NCBI GenBank assembly: GCA_947086625.1
Contig: CAMTZV010000033.1
Location: forward strand, 1-8,541
DNA: 8,541 bases
Direction of reading: 5' to 3'
Source: an uncultured bacterium
GTDB lineage: Bacteria; Bacillota; Clostridia; Lachnospirales; Lachnospiraceae
The position numbers and the translations under genes are program-made. The notes under the pieces were generated by a model. The model made no database searches. It saw only the letters and a program-made list of their open reading frames with translations, and was not told the origin of the DNA. Positions 5,276 to 8,541 of the stretch are shown here, piece by piece (the first letter of the stretch is position 1; each line of letters starts with the position of its first letter).

Positions 5276-5317
5276 GCCCCGTGCAGAGGAATATGCCGCC
5301 AAGGCGGCGCACGGGGC
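5276..5317 (+). repeat. Two-tier stem-loop in the same spacer
   Basis: An outer nine-base-pair stem, GCCCCGTGC (5276-5284) with GCACGGGGC (5309-5317), encloses a ten-base bulge and an inner stem GCCGC / GGCGGC-type hairpin (5295-5299 with 5304-5308, loop CAAG). Stable as RNA or as a DNA cruciform. Function unknown. Confidence 0.5.
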
Positions 5318-5323
5318 GCGCGG

Positions 5324-5358
5324 CGAGTAGGGGGAAAAACCTTCCCCTACTCGATTTT
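5324..5358 (+). terminator. Likely terminator of the flavin oxidoreductase transcript
   Basis: CGAGTAGGGG (5324-5333) pairs perfectly with CCCCTACTCG (5344-5353) around a ten-base loop and is followed by ATTTTGG. The T-tract is short, so termination may be partial, and some readthrough into the exporter gene is possible. Confidence 0.65.
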
Positions 5359-5361
5359 GGG

Positions 5362-5390
5362 TTGTGGGAAAGGGGAAGTGCGGTTATAAT
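5362..5390 (+). promoter_or_regulatory. Promoter of the exporter gene
   Basis: TTGTGG (5362-5367), 17 bases, perfect TATAAT (5385-5390), placing the start near 5397 and the leader at about 39 bases. The -35 is weak (three of six). It excludes the upstream GTG at 5364 as the start of the next gene. Confidence 0.6.
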
Positions 5391-5435
5391 GAATGGAGTG
5401 ATAGCCCCGAGACACCTGCAAAAGACGGAGAAGCT

Positions 5436-6479
5436 ATGGAGAGATATAACTATTTCAAAAAGGTTTTACTGTTCGCGACGAAGCTTGGCATCGGCAGCAG
5501 CCTGGCAATTTTGGCGGCACATGAGGCGGGACTGGACAACGCCATCTCGGCGGGCACGATCGCGCTTTTGACGCTCATGACGACAAAGTGGGGAGCCGTC
5601 AGGCTGTCGCTCTACCGGTGGGTGACGTTTGTGATTTCCGTGTGCATCGCATGGGCGGCGTTTCGGCATATCGACAACGATATCGTCTCCTACGGCGTCT
5701 ATCTGTTTTTCACGGTGCTTGTCGCGGAGCTGATCGGGCAGCGTGCGACGATTTCCGTCAACGCCGTCGTCGGCGCGCACCTGCTCATCAGTCACGATTT
5801 TTCGTGGCACTCGATTTTGAACGAGATGGCGCTCGTCGCGATCGGCATTTTTATGGCGCTTATCCTGAATTTCTTTCACGGCAATTACAGTGCGAAAAAG
5901 AGTCTGATCGCGGGGATGCGCGACGTGGAGGAGCGATTGCAGGCCATTTTAAAGGAGCTTGCGTCGTATCTGTCAAACGGGCCGCAGCAGCGGGACGTCT
6001 GGGAGGATATCCGCGCGCTCGAGCACGACGCGGAGGGGTATGTCCGGGAGGCCTGCGAGTATCAGGAAAACACGTTCCAGTCGCACCCGGCGTACTACAT
6101 CGACTATTTTGAGATGCGCTGCGCCCAGTGCCAGGTGCTGCATAATCTGCACTACGAGATGAAAAAGATTCGGAATATGCCGCGTCAGGCGGATATCGTC
6201 GCGGAGTACATGCGCTACCTGACCGATTATGTCGTGGAGATGAACGTGCCCCACGAGCAGCTTTTGCAGCTCGAACGCATTTTTGCGGAGATGAAAAAGG
6301 AGGAGCTTCCGAAAACGCAGGAGGAGTTTGAGAGCCGGGCGCTGCTCTACCATATTTTGATGGATATTGAGGAATTTCTCGTGTACAAGCGACGCTTTGT
6401 GGATAAGCTTGACGAGGCGCAGATGCGGAGGTACTGGAACAGGCAGGCGGACGAATGCAAAGCGTCCGTCGAGCGGTGA
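5436..6479 (+). CDS. Aromatic acid exporter (ArAE/FUSC-like) family membrane protein
   Basis: A 347-residue inner-membrane protein. The first 150 residues hold about six short hydrophobic segments (near 8-28, 36-50, 60-77, 84-100, 104-119 and 129-147), with charged turns such as TTKWGAVR at 49-56 and the invariant-looking ELIGQRATISVNAVVGAHLL region at 98-117. The remainder (about 155-340) is a long, charged, alpha-helical cytoplasmic part. This two-part build is that of the Gram-positive ArAE_1 group, thought to expel aromatic acids or other organic anions; the actual substrate is unproven for most members. Start at 5436 has GGAG five bases upstream and fits the promoter at 5362-5390; an in-frame GTG at 5364 falls in the -35 box. 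The stop lies 18 bases before the GH42 start with no terminator between, so the two are probably one transcript. Confidence 0.82.
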   Translation: MERYNYFKKVLLFATKLGIGSSLAILAAHEAGLDNAISAGTIALLTLMTTKWGAVRLSLYRWVTFVISVCIAWAAFRHIDNDIVSYGVYLFFTVLVAELIGQRATISVNAVVGAHLLISHDFSWHSILNEMALVAIGIFMALILNFFHGNYSAKKSLIAGMRDVEERLQAILKELASYLSNGPQQRDVWEDIRALEHDAEGYVREACEYQENTFQSHPAYYIDYFEMRCAQCQVLHNLHYEMKKIRNMPRQADIVAEYMRYLTDYVVEMNVPHEQLLQLERIFAEMKKEELPKTQEEFESRALLYHILMDIEEFLVYKRRFVDKLDEAQMRRYWNRQADECKASVER

Positions 6480-6480
6480 G

Positions 6481-6487
6481 AAAGGAG
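6481..6487 (+). promoter_or_regulatory. Ribosome binding site of the GH42 gene
   Basis: AAAGGAG just after the exporter stop, ten bases before the ATG at 6498. It fixes the start and supports coupling of the two genes on one message. Confidence 0.75.
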
Positions 6488-6497
6488 CGGCATTGCA

Positions 6498-8541
6498 ATG
6501 AGAGCGATTTTAAATGACAGAGAGCTTGTGCTCGGCACGTGCTATTATCCCGAGCACTGGGACGAACGCCTGTGGGACGAGGACCTCGCGCGGATGCAGG
6601 AGGCGGGTATCCGGGTCATCCGCATCGCGGAGTTTGCGTGGAGCAAGGTGGAGCCGCGGGAGGGCGAATACACGTACGAATTTTTTGACTCGTTTCTGGA
6701 GCATGTGGCGCGCACGGATCTGAAGGTGATCTTCTGTACGCCCACGGCGACGCCTCCGGCGTGGCTGACCGAGCATTATCCCGAGGTGTTAAATGCCGCG
6801 AAGGACGGGACGCTTTACCGCCATGGGGCCAGACGGCACTACAACTACAACTCGCCGGTTTATCAGAGATTTGCCGCGAATATTACCGAAAAATTTGCGG
6901 GCCATTACGCGAAGCATCCGAGCGTCATCGGCTGGCAGATTGACAACGAGATCAACTGCGAGACCGACGAGTTCTATTCGCAGAGCGATACGCTTGCCTT
7001 CCGGGAGTTTTTGAAGAAGCGCTACGGGACGGTTGAGGCGCTCAACGAGGCGTGGGGAACGGTGTTCTGGAACCAGACGTACACGGCGTGGGCGGAGGTT
7101 TACGTGCCGCAGACGACGCTGAACGACTCCACGAACCCGCACCGGGTCATGGACTACATCCGGTTCGTCTCGGAGAGCGCATGCCGGTTTGTGGACATGC
7201 AGGCAAAAATCATCCGGAAATATTTAAAGCCCGACGATTTTATCACGACAAACGGGATTTTCGACAAGCTCGACAGCCATCGGATGTGCGCACAGAGCCT
7301 TGACTTTATAACGTACGACTCGTATCCGAATTTTGCGTACTGTCTGGACCGCTACGGAAGCGATCTGCTCGGTGAGCGCAAGTGGAGCCGCAATCTCTCG
7401 CAGACGCGCAGCATTTCTGAAAGGTTTGGCATCATGGAGCAGCAGTCCGGAGCGAACGGCTGGAATACCCGGATGCTTGCGCCCACGCCACGGCCCGGGC
7501 AGATGACGCTTTGGACGATGCAGAGCATCGCGCACGGGGCGGATTTCGTGAGCTATTTCCGCTGGCGGACGTGCACGTTTGGGACGGAGATGTACTGGCA
7601 CGGGATTTTGGATTACTCAGGGCGGGAAAACCGCAGGCTAAAGGAGCTGTGCGGCATTTCAGAAAAGGTCGACAGGATGCAGGAAATCGCGGGAAGCACC
7701 TACGAGGCGCGCGTTGGCATCGTGGAGGATTACGACAACCGGTGGGACGCCTCCCTCGACAAGTGGCATGGGCTTGTGGAGCAGGAGAGCCGGGAGGGGC
7801 TTTTTGCCGCCGCGCAGTACGCGCATACCCCGCTGGATTTCATTTATCTGTGGGACGGGATGAATGCGGATGCGCTGAAACGGTATGAGGTGCTCTTTTA
7901 TCCGCATGCGACAATTTTGACGCGGGAGCGCATGGCGCTTTTGGAGGATTATGTGGCGTCGGGCGGCGTGCTTGTCATGGGATGCCGCACGGGCTACAAG
8001 GATGAAAACGGCAGATGCGTCATGGATGCGCTTCCGGGGCTTGCCGCGAAGCTGACCGGAACCGATATTTTGGAATACAGCCTTGTGGCGCCCGACGAGG
8101 GAAAAATCGACGTGGAGTGGGACGGGGAGCGCATCGAGGCCGCCGTCTTCAACGACATGCTGCGCCCGCTGGGGGATGCGCGCGTGCTTGGGACGTTTGC
8201 CTCGGGCTGCTACGCGGGGGAGGCGGCGTTGATCTGCAACTCGTTTGGAGCGGGAAAGGCGTACTATTTCGGCGGCGCGTTTTCTGTGGATACGGCGCGC
8301 ACCTTTCTGGAAAAGCTGGGCGCGGCAGAGCCTTACCGGGCGCTTGTCGACCTGCCGGAAAGCTGCGAGCTTGCGGTGCGAAAAAAGGGCGGTGTGCGGT
8401 ATCTGTTTGTGCTGAATTATGAGAAAAATCCCTGCACGATTCGGCTTCACGCGCCGATGAAGAACCTCTGGACAGAGACGTGCGAGAGCGGGGAAGTGGC
8501 GCTGGAGGGATACGGCGTGCGGGTTTACCGGGTGGAGGATT
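6498..8541 (+). CDS. Beta-galactosidase, glycoside hydrolase family 42 (3' end cut by window)
   Basis: The frame runs without a stop for 681 codons to the window edge; GH42 enzymes are usually about 650-700 residues, so little is missing. It hydrolyses terminal beta-galactosides in the cytoplasm; no signal peptide is present. Near the N-terminus is LGTCYYPEHW (12-21), then RIAEFAWSKVEP (42-53), both typical GH42 barrel strands. The acid/base is Glu151 in GWQIDNEIN (145-153) and the nucleophile is Glu314 in IMEQQSG (312-318). RPGQMTLWTMQSIAHGAD (332-349) and YFRWRTCTFGTEMYWHGILD (353-372) complete the active-site wall. A trimerisation-type alpha/beta domain follows from about 403 to 600, then the start of the C-terminal beta domain. 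The four-cysteine zinc site of Thermus-type members is not present (only Cys154 nearby), as in many gut homologues. Likely substrates are galactosides from diet or host; which linkage cannot be read from sequence. Confidence 0.95.
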   Translation, partial: MRAILNDRELVLGTCYYPEHWDERLWDEDLARMQEAGIRVIRIAEFAWSKVEPREGEYTYEFFDSFLEHVARTDLKVIFCTPTATPPAWLTEHYPEVLNAAKDGTLYRHGARRHYNYNSPVYQRFAANITEKFAGHYAKHPSVIGWQIDNEINCETDEFYSQSDTLAFREFLKKRYGTVEALNEAWGTVFWNQTYTAWAEVYVPQTTLNDSTNPHRVMDYIRFVSESACRFVDMQAKIIRKYLKPDDFITTNGIFDKLDSHRMCAQSLDFITYDSYPNFAYCLDRYGSDLLGERKWSRNLSQTRSISERFGIMEQQSGANGWNTRMLAPTPRPGQMTLWTMQSIAHGADFVSYFRWRTCTFGTEMYWHGILDYSGRENRRLKELCGISEKVDRMQEIAGSTYEARVGIVEDYDNRWDASLDKWHGLVEQESREGLFAAAQYAHTPLDFIYLWDGMNADALKRYEVLFYPHATILTRERMALLEDYVASGGVLVMGCRTGYKDENGRCVMDALPGLAAKLTGTDILEYSLVAPDEGKIDVEWDGERIEAAVFNDMLRPLGDARVLGTFASGCYAGEAALICNSFGAGKAYYFGGAFSVDTARTFLEKLGAAEPYRALVDLPESCELAVRKKGGVRYLFVLNYEKNPCTIRLHAPMKNLWTETCESGEVALEGYGVRVYRVED

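Noticed and set aside
5364..5435. GTG at 5364 as start of the exporter
   Set aside because: It sits in the predicted -35 box, has no ribosome binding site, and would add 24 polar residues not typical before the first membrane segment.
7659..8450. Minus-strand open frame opposite the GH42 gene
   Set aside because: Shadow of a strongly supported coding frame; Arg/His-rich translation and no upstream signals.

Overview
The window looks like chromosomal DNA of a gut-type Firmicute, most likely a clostridium of the Lachnospiraceae kind. The evidence is the promoter style (perfect TATAAT boxes, 17-base spacers), strong AGGAGG-type ribosome binding sites, a clostridial GH13 amylase, an Rpn/PD-(D/E)XK protein of the clostridial type, and moderately GC-rich genes interrupted by an AT-richer segment. 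The assignment rests on protein resemblance only. No rRNA, tRNA, CRISPR array or classical insertion sequence was seen.

Layout: (1) Positions 1-288 hold the 3' end of a type I restriction specificity subunit (HsdS), which converges on (2) a minus-strand GH13 alpha-amylase-family gene (362-2170). This enzyme has an unusual Pro/Ala-rich linker and a helical C-terminal tail. A strong hairpin at 320-345 lies between the two. (3) From about 2271 to 3440 is an AT-richer cassette: its own promoter, leader hairpins, an Rpn-family nuclease gene (2429-3331), a compact palindromic repeat and a clear terminator. A 13-base sequence left of the gene recurs inverted on the right with one mismatch. The gene also carries an internal, in-frame AAGGAGG site followed by ATG, which could yield a separate 69-residue C-terminal protein. 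(4) A minus-strand 153-residue protein of unknown function (3459-3920) is transcribed back to back from (5) a FabK/nitronate-monooxygenase-like flavin oxidoreductase (4094-5176), whose promoter is overlapped by a 33-base near-perfect palindrome. (6) A hairpin-rich spacer (5177-5361) precedes (7) an aromatic-acid-exporter family membrane protein (5436-6479). Only 18 bases later comes (8) a GH42 beta-galactosidase (from 6498), open at the window edge.

How they work together: the two glycoside hydrolases look cytoplasmic, with no signal peptides, and probably hydrolyse imported maltodextrins and galactosides. The exporter and GH42 genes are probably co-transcribed. The HsdS fragment and the Rpn gene belong to restriction and nuclease (defence or recombination) families but are separated by the amylase, so a joint island is not shown. 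The most interesting candidate is the Rpn cassette: a nuclease gene with a possible intragenic partner start, flanked by inverted repeats.
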